Source of the DNA: Erpobdella octoculata
Lineage: Eukaryota; Annelida; Clitellata; Hirudinida; Erpobdellidae
Reading direction: 5' to 3'
DNA length: 64,000 nucleotides
Assembly (NCBI GenBank): GCA_963978895.1
Contig: OZ022241.1
Location: 14,635,856-14,699,855 of the forward strand
Shown: positions 1 to 14,960 of the stretch, piece by piece
Layout of the letters: each line of letters begins with the position of its first letter
How positions within the stretch are numbered: position 1 is the stretch's first letter
Made by a program: the position numbers and the translations under genes
The notes under the pieces: generated by a model
Database searches by the model: none
What the model was told of the DNA's origin: nothing
The model's input: the letters and a program-made list of their open reading frames with translations, nothing else

Positions 1-540
1 TTAGACTAGGCAGTTGCCCAATAAATTCAAAATAATTTTTTCAATAGAAAGTAATTATTTGAAAAGTATACAATTGAAATAAAAAATACCAATTATTTCC
101 ATTTACAACATATTAATTATCCAATATATAAAGCCTTACCTTATGGACGTTGCTGTAACTCAATTTTTAGTTATAGTCTTCTATTCTTCTTTACTTTACT
201 TTAATAAGTTTAATTTAATTTGTTCTTCTTGTGACAACAACAAGTATAACTATAATAAGTAAAATATTATTCATCCAGAATACCGAATACCAGAATAATG
301 TGACGATAATAATTGAGGAAGCTAATTAAAAAAAAAAGATGCACACAGTTTTTTTAATTTTAATAACGAATCTCGTTGTGAGCCAACTCAGGACACCAGC
401 AAGCCCAATAATTATAAGCCCTAAAACTTAAAGAAAAATAATACGTCGGCGAATTATTTACCAGTGTTTACGCAGTTTGCGGGCTGGTAAGACTAAAATA
501 TGAACATTTTTCACTAAACAGCCTGATATGTGTACAAATT
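1..540. other. AT-rich DNA, no gene seen
   Basis: No coding pattern, RNA gene or recognisable repeat end is visible in this stretch. It leads into the first long (TA)n array. Confidence 0.5.
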
Positions 541-549
541 TAATTATAA

Positions 550-1263
<714 letters not shown>

Positions 1264-1267
1264 TATA

Positions 1268-1690
1268 CTAGCGGGGTTACCCGGCGTTGCCCGTGGTTTT
1301 TAGAGGTTTTTCTAATGTTTGTCTCTCTCGCTCCCGTTTCCTTCTCCACTTTCCCGTTTTCGTCGCGTTCCCGGTCGCTTTTCCGCTCTCGGTCGTTTTC
1401 CAGCTCCCCGTCGTTTTCCAGCTCCCGGTCGCTTTCCCGCTCAGAAGTTTTGTTATCGATTTTCTCTCTGGCTCGCGTTTCCTTCCAAGCTTGCTCTACC
1501 GCTTCCAGTCGCTTTCCCGTTCCCGGTCGCTTTCCCGTTCCCGGTCACTTTCCCGTTCCCGCTCACGCTTGCTCTCCTGTTCCCGGTCACGCTTGCTCTC
1601 CCATTCCCGGTCACGGTTGCTCTCCCGTTCCCGTTCCCGTTCCCGTTCACGCTCATTTTCTCTTTTCCATTCTTTCATAACTTCTTTTAG
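1268..1690 (-). mobile_element. Helitron A copy 2, 3' part
   Basis: Starts with CTAG at 1268-1271 and the same GGGGTTACCCGGCGTTGCCC block as copy 1. It is followed by about 380 bp of the purine/pyrimidine-skewed minisatellite. The 5' end is not identifiable; the element fades into unrelated DNA and a (TA)n array (1722-1831). All overlapping ORFs here read through the minisatellite in several frames and are not genes. Confidence 0.65.
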
Positions 1691-1716
1691 CCTATAAAAC
1701 GTAAATAGATTTGCTA

Positions 1717-1835
<119 letters not shown>

Positions 1836-1917
1836 TACATAGCGAGGTATTAGATTTTCGTTAAGACACGCGCTGTTAAAAACTATTCGCCATTTAAGGT
1901 TTATTACTTTTTTTTTT

Positions 1918-2245
1918 ATATATATATGAATGTTTGTGGGTTTGGTTGTCTATTATAGAAACGGGAAAGCGACCCGGAACGGACAGCGAGCGGGAACGGA
2001 AAAGCAAGCGTGAGCGGGAATGGGAGAGCAAACGTGAGCGGGAACGGGACAGGGACCGGGAACGGGAAAACGACCGGGAGCGGAAAAGCAACTGGCAGCG
2101 GGAAAGCGACCGGCAGCGGGAAAACGACCGAAAACGGGAAAGCGAGCAGGAGTGGGAAAGCAAGTGGGAAAAGAAACGGGAGAGAAAGAGACAAACATTA
2201 GAAAAACCTCTAAAAAACCCGGGCAACGCCGGGTATCTCCGCTAG
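1918..2245 (+). mobile_element. Helitron A copy 3, 3' module
   Basis: Plus-oriented copy ending in the hairpin block GGGCAACGCCGGGTATCTCC and then CTAG (2242-2245) before T. The body is a minisatellite of about 12-18 bp units (GGGAAAGCGACC-like). It translates into Arg/Glu/Ser-rich nonsense ORFs in three frames on both strands. It is nearly identical to the 3' module of the complete copy at 50460-51237. The 5' boundary is approximate. Confidence 0.65.
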
Positions 2246-2329
2246 TACATACATAAACACACACACAGACACACATACATGCACATACACATACATACAT
2301 ACACACATACATACGCACATACATATATA

Positions 2330-2480
2330 TATAGTTCCCGCTCGCTCACCCGCTCCGCTCCGCTCATTTTGTGACGGATTTCAAAATTTTTTTCTCTATA
2401 TTTGATTCCCCTTGACTCTCAAGGTTGTGTGAAAATTTCATTACGATCGGATGAATGGTGTAGCAATGCATGAATAACAT
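2330..2480 (-). mobile_element. Helitron A 5' module fragment
   Basis: Matches the 5' half of Helitron A copy 1 (the region around 1075-1215), including the ATCCGATCGTAATG block. It is separated from any 3' end by (CATA)n and related simple repeats. Confidence 0.6.
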
Positions 2481-2489
2481 ATATATATA

Positions 2490-2670
2490 CATACATACAT
2501 ACATACATACATACATACATACATACATACATACATACATACATACATACATACATACATACATACATACATAGATACATAGATACATACACACATACAT
2601 AGATACATACACACATACATACATACATACATACATACATACACACATACATACATACATACATACATAG
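2490..2670. repeat. (CATA)n microsatellite
   Basis: Tetranucleotide CATA array with a few GATA and CACA variants. A shorter similar tract lies at 2246-2325. Met-Tyr-Val-Cys ORFs across it are artefacts. Confidence 0.95.
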
Positions 2671-2764
2671 AGTCGCTAGATGGCAGGAATTAATTTGAAT
2701 ATATATATGCACAAACATGCATATGTATATATACATACATACATTCGCAAATATACATACATAT

Positions 2765-4159
2765 ACTCGTGGCCTTGACCGAAATTCGCAAACAACATGG
2801 TCAACTTGACCGTTTGACACAGTTTCTTCCAGTCTCGCTGGAGCCTGTGCGATTTTCCGATTTGGTTTTGTGGGCTTGAATACCATGCCAAATCGTTCTT
2901 CATATATAACTATTGATCACAGCGGGCCCTCATTATGTTAGCGACGGCTCCACGCAACTAAAGCTGCAACTGCACGATACGGTCAGTTTTCGACCTCCCA
3001 CCGCTCCTCCAGCTCCCAAACACAAGGTTGTCGTCGATGCAAAACTGTTCGACCGTCTTAAACTCTAGCTCCACTCCCGCGAGCCACCACCAAAACAAAC
3101 TCATCTGAGCTGGGGCACTAGCATCCGTAGAAGCACTTTCGGGTGTTCCGCAACATCCAGGGCAGCAACCTTTTCAGCCGGTTCAACTGGGGTGGCATCA
3201 CACACAAAAGCGACCCGATTAGCACACATTGCCTGGAGCTCAGCTCCATCTATTCCGAGATTACTTTTCTCAAAGTCCAACCCCACCCCAATGTCCTGAA
3301 CAGACGACCACCCAACAAATCCGATCCGCGATGCAAACACCGTGAAACACCCAGTCTGGACGCAGCATCACAAGCGTCATCACCACACATCTCACTCAAG
3401 CAATCTTCCAAAACCTCTCCGACGGATCCGACGACCTCCTCAAAATCTGTCAGAATCTGGCTACACTCAGCCACAGGGCCAACTCTAGCTGCGCTCGCAA
3501 CAAAACTGGACCACTTCTCATTTTCACTGCCCTCATCATGACCTACCTGACCTGTGCAGTATGTACGGCCGACATCTGTCACATGGTCTGAGACACAGCT
3601 GGTGGACTCCAGTTCAAATTGGGTTTCGCCGCATCAACCCATATCATTTTCCTCACCAGCAACCGCTGGTCCATAACCGTGTCTCAGTCGTCCCTGTGAC
3701 AAAACTCTCAACAGTCGCACTGTCCAGTCCGCACTCAGGCAAACCACTGCCAGAAACACCCCCATTTTCATCTTTTCTGTTGTTATTTCTTGACAGCAAC
3801 GCCAAACCGGCCTCTGCTACTCTATTCTCAGGATCGACCTGACCACCAAGAATCAATTTCTTCATTTCTTGCTGTGCTGCTCTGTTTTCCTCCCATGCTG
3901 CTCTGTTTTTCTCCCGTGCTGCTCTGTTTTCTTTTGCCATCTTGTTTAGAGCCTTCATCAATTCATTTTCTGTTTCTAACTCATACTCTTCTGTGTCAAA
4001 CCTATTGTCCTCCAATGACGTCCGGAGGCGGTCCACGAGCTCAGACTTTCTTCCTTTATCACTGAGCTCTCGTTTTCTAAGTTCCCGCCTCAACTCGAGT
4101 GTCAAGAGCTCATCCAATGCTTTCAAAATCATTCTTGTAATCTCACTTCTGATCACCAA
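2765..4159 (-). pseudogene. LTR-type gag-like ORF remnant with SAP-like motif
   Basis: A 168-codon minus ORF (3653-4159) contains a SAP-like helix-extension-helix (residues about 20-50, LRKRELSDKGRKSELVDRL), the type of motif that binds DNA. A charged coiled-coil follows, with repeated ENRAA units. Downstream, two further minus ORFs in other frames (3250-3582, 3101-3340) continue the same region, so it is broken by frameshifts. Immediately upstream, the minus strand has a primer-site-like TGGTGATCAGAAGTGAG next to a short LTR-like block. This is the usual order LTR, primer site, gag. No reverse transcriptase is seen. I infer a decayed LTR retroelement; the exact clade is unknown. Confidence 0.45.
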
Positions 4160-4605
<446 letters not shown>

Positions 4606-4820
4606 CCCAAAAAAGGATGGCTAGAAGTCCCAGTCTTTCGGAGCTACTTAACATTAGACTACGACTATGATAGGCTCAGAACTCCTTATTTCGGTTCGAC
4701 AACTAGACTGCTGCCAGATAGGTAATTTATGAAGTGAAACATTGCGTTGAAATGTTTCGAGAGGCCACAAATAGGATGACTAACTGTCACCACAAGTAAC
4801 GCAAATGTTTCACTTCATAA

Positions 4821-4990
<170 letters not shown>

Positions 4991-5220
4991 CTAGCTGACC
5001 CAGCAAACGTTTTTGTGCCTTTTAAATTATTTTGGTTTTTTGCTAAGAGTTTAATGTACAAAATTATTACAATTTAAAAAAATCAATCTCAAAAAGCAAT
5101 CGAGTGTACAATGCCCGGGGTTTTTGAAAGTTTTGCTATCGTTCTTCTTTCTTGCTCCAGTTTCCTTCCCCCTTGCTCTACCGTTCCCGTTTGCTTCTCC
5201 GTTCCGGAAAATTGTAAAAA
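4991..5220 (-). mobile_element. Helitron 3' end, variant family, plus Helitron A-like piece
   Basis: CTAG at 4991-4994 follows A and begins CTAGCTGACCCAGCAAACG, whose reverse complement is a hairpin-type Helitron 3' end. Its sequence differs from families A and B. From about 5110 there is a second, degraded piece resembling the family A 3' module. No 5' end is found. Confidence 0.45.
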
Positions 5221-5224
5221 TTTG

Positions 5225-5640
5225 GCTAGCTGCAAACCCTGCATCTGACCTAACTCTACAGACTGATGAAGAAGAAAACCATCAAGACGCTCTGACCAAA
5301 GTTTTAGTTGTCGTTAGAAGTGTTGACAATCCCTTAAAAACCTGTCTGAAGATGAGGTATAGGAGTGGCTTCTAATCGACGAAAATGAGCCTGTTGAACA
5401 AGAACTAACCGATGAGGACATTATCAACAGTGTAGTAAACCCTCAGTATATTTCTTGAAGAAAGTGACTCAGATGCCGAAACGAAAGAAAAGAAAAAAAT
5501 CAGCTGGACAGAAGCTGCAGAATCACTAAATAAGTTTATTTCTTTTGCTTCAGAAATTATTGATTTCCATATAATTAGAAATAAATTTCATACTAAATGC
5601 CACAAGTAAAGAAAACAAAATGACATTCGTGACTTTTTTA
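5225..5640 (+). pseudogene. pogo/Tigger-like transposase C-terminus (broken)
   Basis: Frame-shifted plus-strand reading gives an acidic C-terminal region typical of pogo/Tigger/jerky-type DDE transposases: a tract on a 'TDEDIINSV' pattern, then EESDSDAE, then a helix-rich tail (SWTEAAESLNKFISF). At least two frame breaks and in-frame stops are present. The element's terminal repeat follows at about 6020-6103. Only the C-terminus remains; the DDE catalytic region is not in the window. Confidence 0.5.
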
Positions 5641-5729
5641 AATCTAAGTGAAATGTGTTTTACAGTACGTGTACATATATTATATGAAATATAAAATAAA
5701 TTTGGTTGTATTTGCATACTGTATTTATA

Positions 5730-5911
5730 TTTTTTTTTTTTTTTTTTTTTTATAATAGTTTATAGTCCTTTACACCAAGTGTTTTAAGACTGAAACGGCT
5801 GTGTCAGAAGCACCTAAGTACTACCAGTCGTGGATCATAATTTGATCCTTTTAACTTTTCCCTCCTCCTTTTTCCAGGCTTGGGACTGGCTTGCAAAAGC
5901 AAGGCGGAGTT
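5730..5911 (-). repeat. SINE (family S) with target duplication
   Basis: A 180-bp minus-strand unit starting AACTCCGCCTTGC and ending in a poly-A tail (poly-T at 5730-5751). It is bounded by a perfect 12-bp direct repeat ACTGTATTTATA (5718-5729 and 5912-5923). Related copies lie at 50309-50459 and 43363-43416. No clear tRNA promoter boxes are visible. It is inserted in the pogo/Tigger element. Confidence 0.8.
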
Positions 5912-6019
5912 ACTGTATTTATAGTTTTTATTAACCTAATTGTTCTTATAATTACGATTTATGTATGTAGTTAAATAATCAAAGTACATTTGTTTTACGG
6001 CAAAGCCTACACTAAAAAA

Positions 6020-6105
6020 AAGGGGCACCGCCCGATAGACCGGAATTTTCGGTAGTCCGCACCGAGCCGTTCCCGAACGTGCCGGATTATCGGACTTCTA
6101 CTGTA
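6020..6105 (+). mobile_element. pogo/Tigger-type terminal inverted repeat
   Basis: The block ends GGATTATCGGACTTCTACTG (to 6103). Its reverse complement is the familiar pogo/Tigger end (CAGTAGAAGTCCGATAATCC). TA follows at 6104-6105 as expected for this superfamily. The left end of the element is missing. Confidence 0.7.
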
Positions 6106-7904
6106 CTTTGTTAACTACTCGGTTAACTACTACAAAATAGTAAACTATTTTAAACTACTTTTTCAAAACATGAAAATTTTTATGTATATATTTATCAGAG
6201 ATGTTGCGAGTACTTATGGTCCGAGTACGAGTACGAGTACCATGGTATCGAGTACGAGTACGAGTACCATGGTATCAAGTTATCGAGTACGAGTACGAGT
6301 ACAAGTACTGAGGTCTCGAGTACAAGAAATTTTTAGCGAGTACTTTTCGAGTACTTTTTAAAGTCAACCAAATAATAGTTTATTCTACATCAAAACACTA
6401 TTAAATTTCAGAAAAATTAGCGACGACAGTTTAGAGTCCGACATCTTAGCCATATGGGGTCTTAAAATTATTCCGCCGTGGCTGAACACACGTTCTACTG
6501 GTGAACATGAAGCTGGAAGTGCTGGCTGATACAGTTTGTCAAGGTCACTGGAATGATTCTGCCAAAACGTTAGTGCATTATCCACATCACCAGCGATCCT
6601 CATCTCAAGATATCTGGTCAACTGTGCATCGACATCAAGGCAGGTGTCATCTAACGCCGATGAATACTTGTGAAACAACTTTGACTTTTTGGCTGGTGGG
6701 GGTGACCCAGATGGCGGCACCAACGTAACAGCAGGTGACTGAGTAATGATGCCAAAGAGAGAATTAGTTGATTCAATTTTTCCGATATAACGGTGACTTT
6801 ATTGCTATTAGTACAGAACTTGCATTTTGCAGATGCAGTATTATTATTGACCGCATAGTTTATGTAACCGAATTTTACAACTCTTGGAACAGCACTGTCC
6901 GCCATTATTTAAAAAAATTTAAACAAGAACAAGAAGATCCAGAAAGAAGCTTGCTGTGACAACAATCAATGCTTTTAATAAAATTCAGAAAGATAGTAGT
7001 CATAAAACATAAACATAATAACAAAATCAAGGTTTAAAAAAAACATAGATATGTTATACTAGAGTTCAGCAAGTATAAACGAAATATTATCCCAAACAAC
7101 TGTTTAGTAAACAAGCAAACTTTTTTTAGAGAAGGTGTCGCATATGCGAGTACGAGTACGAGTACTTAGTGGAATAACGAGTACGAGTACGAGTACCAAG
7201 GTTCCGAGTACAAGTACAAGTACGAGTACTTGAAAACGGTACTTGAGTTGTACTCGAGTACGAGTACGAGTACCAAGTACTACATCTCAAAACATGAAAA
7301 TTTTTATGTATATATTTATTCTTGCAAATAACAAATAAAAAGAAAACAAATTTGCATTTAATGGATATAAAATAATATTTAATATTATATTCATACATAA
7401 AATTTGAATCACAAAGAAATATAAAATTTTTTAAAAACTGAAACAGCTCTTTAAAAATACCATACAAACAAACAAAGTATCAGTCATTTAGCATCTCCGT
7501 GGCGGTAATATCATGCCAGCAAATCGTTCAACAGCTGCGCTGCTGGGAAGCGTAGAATTTGATGTTATGGACACTCGCTGTATAGATGGATTGATAATTC
7601 GATGCTTTATATCCCAGATAATCTTCCGATGTAAATGCCAATTTAAAAGAATAAAAAATATTTAAATAAAACGTGTTAGATGTACTAGAACATAACATTG
7701 CTTATTATCGCCATAGATAAAAACAAAATTGATACATTTGTTTTGGGGTAAAGTTTAATGCGCTTTGGCATACCTGGTTTTGTTTCAGTCCTAACTAAAA
7801 GTAGTTAAATAATCGTAAATAGCTATAACTATTTAACTAGATCATACAACTAGTTATAACTCCATGGCAACTACCCAAACACAAAAGTAGTTAAAGTACC
7901 CATC

Positions 7905-7914
<10 letters not shown>
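6106..7914. mobile_element. Outer hAT-type element (interrupted)
   Basis: The right end (about 7880-7914) reads, on the minus strand, CAGAGATGGGTACTTTAAC, a hAT-style terminus. The left end starts inside the matching repeat at 6104 (TACTTTGTTAACTAC), directly after the pogo/Tigger end. This implies the Tigger landed on the TA inside this terminus. No transposase belonging to the outer element is recognisable. A second hAT copy (6196-7287) sits inside it. Confidence 0.5.
6196..7287 (-). mobile_element. Inner hAT element, internally deleted, with BED finger and C-terminal piece
   Basis: Both ends begin CAGAGATG or its partner ATCT and are packed with GAGTACGAGTAC subterminal repeats in inverted orientation. 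The minus strand encodes a BED-type zinc finger start (6651-6905: FGYINYAVNNN...CKFC). It also encodes the hAT dimerisation tail (6385-6723: SCSPVERVFSHGGIILRP). Between them the catalytic core is missing, with a frame break. A 32-bp direct repeat (6164-6195 and 7288-7319) flanks the copy instead of the usual 8 bp. Confidence 0.65.

Positions 7915-7978
<64 letters not shown>
7910..7978. repeat. (TA)n microsatellite
   Basis: About 69 bp of TA at the right edge of the outer hAT. Confidence 0.95.
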
Positions 7979-7979
<1 letters not shown>

Positions 7980-8064
7980 CTGAAATTTATCTTGCCCATA
8001 AATACATATCACACCAATCCGTGAAAAAAGTTATAACACAAACAACAACTAATCCTGTTTCACA

Positions 8065-8300
8065 AGTCGGTCTAGTGGCTTAGACTTAGAGACTGGCTTG
8101 GGTATCCTTAGTGCCCGGGTTCGATTCCAGGTTTGGTGGAGTAGTTTTCTTGAGCAAAGAACTGACTAACTCATATTCGATCAGGCCCACTCAGCCTTTT
8201 ATTCTGAACTAGTCAATAAAGAAGTGTTGAGTTGTGTATATGTCATGTAGCGACGCCCTAAGTCTCACGACCTTTATCTTCTTACATATTACAACAAACT
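8065..8300 (+). repeat. tRNA-derived SINE
   Basis: A tRNA-like head has an A-box-like TAGTGGCTTAGACTTAGAG and a B-box-like GGGTTCGATTCCAGG. It is followed by a non-tRNA body to about 8300. The boundaries are approximate and no target duplication was found. Confidence 0.55.
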
Positions 8301-8600
8301 TTTAATACATTTTTGACAAAAGCATCCTTTAAGCTTACTTGTCTATTATTTTAAGTTTCAAATAAACAAAGTGAAAGCACTTAAGAACTGTATTTTATGT
8401 TATATTTCCAAATTTGTTATGATAAGAGCGCGACGCTCATCTGTAATGCAAGACCAATTTAAGAAAAAAAGCTATTTTTAAACAGATTTTAGGAAAATAA
8501 AATAAAATTATAGACAAAATTGAACAAGATAAAAATTTGCTGCAGTACTTATGTTGTTTATTATTGTAATACAAAACTTTCCAAATATTTCACTTAATTC
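8301..8600. other. AT-rich DNA, nothing recognised
   Basis: No coding pattern or repeat end is seen before the LINE begins. Confidence 0.4.
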
Positions 8601-11141
8601 GTTTAGCCAACACAATTGTTTGCCCAATAGCTACCAGCGACCACAATTTGATTGTATTCCGGACTAGCGACTCCGTCTCAACTACTGGTGCGTCTAATCA
8701 ATATATCTACGATTTCAAACGAGCACGTTTTGAGGAAATGAATTACTATTTAAGTGACATCGACTGGAATCAAGTTTTTCAATACTGCTTTGATGTGGAA
8801 AGCTGTTGGTCGATCTTTAAACAACAGTTGGACATGGCTATGACATATTTTGTTCCTCTGTGTATTAAAGGATCAAGGTCAAAAAAAGAAAAAACTCCGA
8901 AAATTCTTAGAATGATTTACAAGGCCAAGTTGTGGTTTTGGAAGAGATGGAAGGCTACTGATGCTTTGAAACACAAGGTTTGCTATGTCGAGTTTTCAAA
9001 GAAATGTTCTAAATTGGCCAAGGAAGTTCAAGTTACCACTGAAAGAAAACTTATCTTGGGGGGTAACATTGGAACGTTTTACAGGTACGTCAGCAGTAAG
9101 CTATTTACTCATCCTCGAATTGGTAGCATTGATTCGGGAAATGGCAACTCTACATCTGACGCTACCGAAATTGCCAACATTTTCAATAAATATTTTGCAA
9201 GCGTGTTTACATTCGACAATGGCGTTAATCCCATGTTGGATCCTCGATCACCGAGCTCCTTGGAGGACGTCTCCTTTACGCCGTCGACCGTTGTGAAAAC
9301 GCTAAAATCTCTCAATAACTCATGTTCTCTTGGTCCAGATGGCATTCCGAACCTACTTTTGAAGAAATGCGCTTCCAGTCTAGCAACGCCTCTTTGTCAT
9401 ATTTTCCACACGTCTTTAAAATCTAAAATACTACCAAAAGAGTGGAAAGCAGCATTTATTCAACCCATCCATAAAAAAGGTCCCACCAGCAATCCTTCTA
9501 ATTACCGACCCATTTCTCTTACTTGTACCTGTTGTCGCATTATGGAGAAAATAATTAATAAAACCATGCAACACTATTTAATTGAACACAATCTCATCTC
9601 TCGACACCAACATGGATTTTTACAGTCAAGGTCAACCAGTACCAATCTACTTGGATGTGTATCTGACTGGTCATTGTCAATGGAGAAACGCAGACGCACG
9701 GATATAATTTATTTTGGTTTTCAAAAAGCCTTTGATTCCATTTCTCATTTCAAATTAAAAAGAAAGTTGGAAGCTTATGGAATAGCTGGAGATCTATTGG
9801 CATGGATCACTGACTTTTTAAAGAATCGCCGCCAGATGGTTCAGATAGACCGTAGCCTGTCTGAGCCAAGAGCTGTTACAAGCGGGGTTCCGCAAGGCAG
9901 TGTTCTCGGTCCAACTCTGTTCCTGATCTATATTAACGATGTTACAGATAGTGTGGAGTTGGGATCGATCTCAGTCAAACTATTTGCCGATGACATCAAA
10001 CTGTATGCACCTGTCCAGCCTAATGCCAACAACTTACAGAAGGCAATTGACCACTTGCTGGTATGGAGCAAAGACTGGCAGTTGAACTTGGCACTGGAAA
10101 AATGTCTTGTTCTCTCTATTTTTGGTCCCGCAGGTGCAAAACTTAAATCTCCCATCTACACCATTGACTCTTACCAACTAAAGAACGTTGATCATATCAG
10201 AGACCTAGGAGTGATTGTGGATGCTAGCCTGAGTTTCAAATATCACGTGGCAAATATCGTTCATGTTGCGTCTGTGAGATCGCGTCTCATCATTAAATCA
10301 TTTACATCTAAAGATCCAGATTTGCTTAAGCAAGTTTTTGCACATATGTTCGACCTCTTCTGGAGTATTGCTCGCAGGTGTGGAATCCTCATCACCGATA
10401 TCTTATTGACGATATCGAAAGAATTCAAAAAAGATTTACCAAGGCGATCCCGGCTCTCAAGAACCTTCCGTATGCGGTGAGACTCAAAACTCTCAATCTC
10501 CCATCACTTGAACACCGAAGACTCATCAGTGATCTTTGTTTGTGCTACAGCTTTTTGAAGGGTTTTATTGATTCAGACTTAAAACATAGTTTTCAGTTCT
10601 CCATGTATCATTCCACTAGGGGTCACCAGTTCAAGCTAAAATCTGTCTTTAATAGAGTTGATGTTACCAAATTTTTCTATACTAATCGTATTATTAATAT
10701 ATGGAACCAATTGCCTAGCGATTTTGTCAGTTCAACCACTCTCAGTAGGTTTAAATGTCTCGTAGCGGAAGCCAACCTATCAAACTTTCTCACATATAAA
10801 TAGATATCTGATTGCTCTATTATTACTCCTTCTGTGACATCCTCATTTAAAAACTAGTATCTATCTGGTACCTAGATCTAAATACAAATATTTATCTGAT
10901 TACCTTGTTGTTACTAATCCATCTATTATATATTAGTTAATATTCATATATAGTCATATAGTTTATATTTTGAACACAACTTTTCTGTTCTACTTTTGCC
11001 TGGCTCGTCGCCTCACATCAGACGGTTTATTTTGTTTTGTTTTTCTTTAGTTTTTATTGTGTTCTGTCCGAACAGTATTAGTGGCCCTTTGGGTCCCTCT
11101 GTTCGTGTACCAATAAATAAAAATAAATAAATAAATATATT
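8600..11141 (+). mobile_element. 5'-truncated LINE (CR1/L2/Jockey-like)
   Basis: Contains the end of an AP-endonuclease (ATSDHNLIVF around 8628-8657), a full reverse transcriptase domain, a C-terminal tail and a 3' UTR. It ends in an AATAAATAAATAAAT-type tail (about 11109-11141), as in CR1/L2/Jockey-group LINEs. The 5' end is truncated within the endonuclease. A short target duplication could not be identified. Confidence 0.8.
8612..10803 (+). pseudogene. LINE reverse transcriptase (inactive)
   Basis: Frame 1 (to 10480) shows reverse transcriptase blocks in order: SCSLGPDGIPNLLLKKC, FIQPIHKKG with NYRPISLTC, QHGFLQSRSTSTNL, IIYFGFQKAFDSISH, GVPQGSVLGPTLFLIYIND and KLFADDIKLY. The FADD active-site pair is intact. 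The first motif, normally Y-x-D-F, reads YFGF, so the metal-binding aspartate is gone. Near 10360-10380 a frameshift moves the C-terminal part into another frame (10378-10803, ending IINIWNQLPSDFVSS). This piece is a standard tail of the same protein. Two independent defects make it non-functional. Family assignment rests on motif order and tail type only. Confidence 0.85.
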
Positions 11142-11289
11142 AGCGCTAAGATCATTCTCCGGCGCATTTTCAAAATTATGAAAATTGTACTACCCAAACC
11201 CGACCCGAACCCGAAATTGCAAAAATCGAAAACCCGAACCCGAAAAGTCCAAAAAGTCCTACCCGTGACATCCCTAATATATATATATA

Positions 11290-13289
<2,000 letters not shown>

Positions 13290-13557
13290 ATTATAATAAT
13301 AAAGTTAATTAAACAGCAGTTAGTTTGTTTTCAATACATGCAGAATTAGACGTAAAATCAATAAAAGTAGCCGAGTATTAATAAACAGGCTTTCAGTGAG
13401 TAAACAAGTGTCGACGCGTTCAGCCAAAGTCTCACTAAAATACAAATTAAGTACACAACCAGCAAGCCACACAGCTGATTTCACGCTCACTTTTTCCGTA
13501 GTTTTTGTTTTCTACTTTCTTCTTTTTATATTAATGTTTGGATTAATACTTTGATCT

Positions 13558-14400
13558 TTACTCGTGGCTGTGACCGCAATTCGCAAACAACATGGTCAAG
13601 TCTCTTGACCGTTTGATGCAGTTTCTTCCAGTCCTTTTTTGGCTAATCAACAGAGTCTTTCTTTGGCTCATCAACAGAGTCTTTCTTTGGCTCATCGTCG
13701 CCATTTCTGCACGGTTCAACACAGCCTTTTTTGCATGCCTCGTCCTGAACATCTTTGCACGGTTTATCGGAATTTTCTGCTTTTTCTTCTTCCTTCACAT
13801 CTTTTAGATCTTTTTCAAGAAACTCTTCAAAAGGTTTTTTGAAAACACGTTCCATAAATCCAATAAATCCCTTCATCAAACTGTTATTTGATTTTACAAT
13901 GACTCTTAGTCTATCTGATTTAGAATCCTCTGTGGATTCATCTTATTTAGAACCCTCGGTACCGTTCTCTGTTCTTGGCTCATCTTTTTCAGAGTTTTTG
14001 CTTGCTGCATTGCTATTGTAGTTTTGGAGAAGTTCATCGCCGTCATGTTTGTTTTCTTCCAAGCTACAATCGAACGTTTTCTTTTCACATTCCAACTCGG
14101 CTCTTTCGTCGGTGTCAACTTTCGTATGGTCCAGCGGATCTTTCTTCAAATTATCGCCATCGTCTCTCAAATCAGTGTCTTCTTTTTTTTGTCAAGTTAA
14201 CTTTGACGTATTTCTCCATTGGAGTTTCGTCCGTTTCTAAATCCTCGGTTGCTTCATCCGAGTCAGATTCGTCACTAAAATCTGACCCTGAATATTCGGT
14301 GCGTCGTATGTTATGGAGGCTTCCGTTTCAGAACCGTCGCTGTATGTGTAAAAGCCATAGTTGTTATTGCCATTATTATAATCATCATCGTCATTCGATG
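13558..14400 (-). pseudogene. Acidic/charged ORF remnant, frame-broken
   Basis: Successive minus-strand frames (about 14330-14170, 14170-13943, 13879-13643) read as one Glu/Lys/Asp-rich protein. It is interrupted by a frameshift near 14185 and stops near 13942 and 13642. A duplicated DSVDEPKK unit lies near the end. The last 75 bp (13558-13635) match the block at 2765-2840 next to the SAP-type gag remnant, so both may derive from one element family. No catalytic domain is recognised. Confidence 0.35.
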
Positions 14401-14404
14401 AGTT

Positions 14405-14960
14405 TTTTTGGGTAGGGGGTGGGGGGTGCTACATTTATTCATAAACTTTTTTTTAACAATTACTTTAACTGGTTTGACACTGATTTTGACTATCTTCAGT
14501 TTGTAGTCATTATTTTCTTTCATTAATAAATTATTAAAGACACCAAAAAAAGACTGCAGACTGAAGATAGCCAAAACAAAAAAATTCGCCTGTGGTGGGC
14601 TTTTTTCCTTTTTTAAAACTTGAGCAAGCCCTCCCCTTCTTCGAGGCCAAATCGGAAGGGCCTGCAATTTCTCCAAATATGAGGAAGTTTTTTGGGTGGG
14701 TTGGAGGTGAGTGCTGCTACATGTATTCAGAAACTTATTTTTTTTACAATTGCTTTAACTGGTTTGAGACTGATTTTGACTATCTTCAATTTGTAGTATT
14801 TATTTTCTATCATTAATAAATTCTTAAAGATACCAAAAAAAGACTGCATAATGAAGATAGTCAAACAAATTTTTTGCCTGCGGTGGGCCCGCGGCAGGCT
14901 TTTTCCCCTTTTACACACTTGAGCCCCCCAGCATTTTCTGCTGGTTGCGCCCCTGCCTGT
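14405..14960. repeat. Tandem pair of about 280-bp repeats
   Basis: Two similar units (about 14405-14690 and 14691-14960) share an ACTTTAACTGG...GACTGATTTTGACTATCTTC block. They also share an inverted partner, GACTGCA...TGAAGATAG, and a GGTGGGC/GCGGTGGGCC end. Each unit therefore holds an internal inverted repeat. They look like a duplicated non-autonomous element; no family is assigned. Confidence 0.5.

Noticed and set aside
2490..2670. Possible CRISPR-like regular array
   Set aside because: Pure CATA microsatellite without spacers; the organism is a eukaryote.
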